Assembly: GCA_016292575.1 (NCBI GenBank)
Contig: JAEDIH010000114.1
Coordinates: 1-5,627, forward strand
Reading direction: 5' to 3'
Origin: Clostridiaceae bacterium
Lineage (GTDB): Bacteria; Bacillota; Clostridia; Oscillospirales; Acutalibacteraceae
Length of the DNA: 5,627 nucleotides
Shown here: in pieces, positions 4,929 to 5,627 of the stretch
Numbering within the stretch: the first letter of the stretch is position 1
Layout of the letters: every line of letters begins with the position of its first letter
Notes under the pieces: model-generated
Told to the model about the DNA's origin: nothing
Database searches by the model: none
What the model saw: the letters and a program-made list of their open reading frames with translations, nothing else
Program-made: the position numbers and the translations under genes

Positions 4929-5627
4929 TTATGAAATGTATGGCAATGGGTTAACCTTACTGCCGTTTTTGAGTATTTCAAAGTGAAGATGCGGACCTGT
5001 TGCGTTACCCGTTGCGCCGATACGTCCAATCTGCTGACCCTGATAAACCTTCTGACCGGGATAAACGCAGATTGAGCCCCACTGCATATGAGCATAGCGC
5101 GTCTGATAACCGTTACCGTGGTCAATAACAACCGTGTTTCCGTAACCGGTTGAGCCTGCATATGCTGTGACAACGGTTCCCGAAGCGGAGGCAACAACCG
5201 GTATTCCGGCCGACGGACCGCCGCGGACAATGTCAATTCCTCCGTGGTAGCTCCAGCCCGAGATAGAAGCACTGCGGTAGCCGTATCCGGAGGAAAGGCT
5301 GTAGGCGCCGCGCGTCGGCCACGCAAAGCCCGAATAGTAGCCGTATGACGAAGAATAACCCGAGTAACCGCTGTACGGCGACTTTGTTCCAACAAGGGTA
5401 ACCTCGTTTACGGGCGCCTTGGTCTGCTTTTCCGCAACAACTGTGGAATACGTCCGCACACCGTTGATGTATGTAACAAGGGTGGTTATCTGCTTTTCGC
5501 CGTATTGTCCCTGCTGGCTTATCTTTTTGGTACCCTTGAGCATTAATGAACTCTCGCGCGTAACCTTTTCATATGGTATTTTCTGAACGGAGGTTTCGGC
5601 CTTCATAACCTTGACCCTGACGTAATC
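4929..5627 (-). CDS. G5-domain M23 metallopeptidase, C-terminal part (5' end outside window)
   Basis: 232 residues are visible; the frame runs off the right edge (DYVRVKV precedes the methionine at 5606), so that methionine is internal. A G5 domain (about 14-83: VTRESSLMLKG, a GEKQITTLVTYINGV strand pair, KAPVNEVTLVGTK) is followed by a Tyr/Gly/Ser-rich linker (about 83-101). The M23 peptidase domain (about 102-230) opens with WPTRG and LSSGYGYR. Zinc ligands are H128 and D132 in HGGID and H215 in HLH; H180 (YAHM) and H213 are the catalytic histidines. All are present, so the enzyme should be active. Such enzymes cut peptide cross-links in peptidoglycan outside the membrane, and G5 domains are thought to bind cell-wall sugars. 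Upstream parts, usually a signal or membrane anchor and sometimes LysM, are not visible. The tetR gene follows after 25 bases. Confidence 0.95.
   Translation of the reverse strand, partial: DYVRVKVMKAETSVQKIPYEKVTRESSLMLKGTKKISQQGQYGEKQITTLVTYINGVRTYSTVVAEKQTKAPVNEVTLVGTKSPYSGYSGYSSSYGYYSGFAWPTRGAYSLSSGYGYRSASISGWSYHGGIDIVRGGPSAGIPVVASASGTVVTAYAGSTGYGNTVVIDHGNGYQTRYAHMQWGSICVYPGQKVYQGQQIGRIGATGNATGPHLHFEILKNGSKVNPLPYIS

Noticed and set aside
4904..5395. N-terminal extension of the TetR frame up to 5395
   Set aside because: It overlaps the M23 peptidase gene in another frame on the same strand, reads as low-complexity Arg/Thr/Ala-rich sequence, and a GTG with a good ribosome binding site at 4903 starts exactly at the TetR domain.
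5380..5604. Methionine at 5606 as the true start of the M23 protein
   Set aside because: The frame stays open through the right edge, the residues before it fit continued protein, and a secreted or anchored enzyme needs N-terminal signal sequence that is not seen after this methionine.

Overview
The window looks like a Clostridia chromosome (Bacillota), plausibly an Oscillospirales-type gut bacterium. The basis is an RNA polymerase beta-prime subunit without the large trigger-loop insertion typical of Proteobacteria, strong AGGAG-type ribosome binding sites, use of TTG and GTG starts, a G5 plus M23 cell-wall peptidase, and clostridial-style ECF sigma and membrane anti-sigma genes. The taxonomic call is inference; no species is claimed.

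Layout. Bases 1-1994 (+) are the C-terminal half of rpoC, ending in a double stop and followed by an intrinsic terminator. Bases 2161-4052 (+) hold an AT-rich three-gene module: a small secreted protein, an ECF sigma factor starting at TTG, and a single-pass membrane protein that overlaps the sigma gene and is probably its anti-sigma factor. Bases 4168-4219 form a strong inverted repeat that can terminate transcription from both sides. Bases 4250-4903 (-) are a TetR-family regulator with a GTG start, and 4929-5627 (-) is the C-terminal part of a G5-domain M23 metallopeptidase running off the right edge. The regulator starts 25 bases after the peptidase stop, so the two probably share a transcript.

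The most notable thing is a perfect 81-base direct repeat. The last 25 codons and both stop codons of rpoC (1917-1997) recur at 4048-4128, just after the three-gene module, so the module sits between an intact rpoC end and a non-coding duplicate of it. This is the geometry left when an element integrates into the 3' end of a conserved gene and rebuilds that end from its own copy. The unit is 2131 bases long, is much poorer in G+C than its flanks, and carries its own terminator just inside the left copy. The stop codon of the anti-sigma gene is provided by the right copy. No recombinase is encoded in the unit, so if it is mobile it must be moved in trans, or it is a remnant of a larger element. 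An assembly artefact at the repeat must also be excluded.

How the genes may work together: the sigma and anti-sigma form an apparent envelope-signal switch, with the secreted protein as a likely output or partner. The flanking rpoC and peptidase/TetR genes are ordinary chromosomal genes that were probably convergent neighbours before the module arrived.
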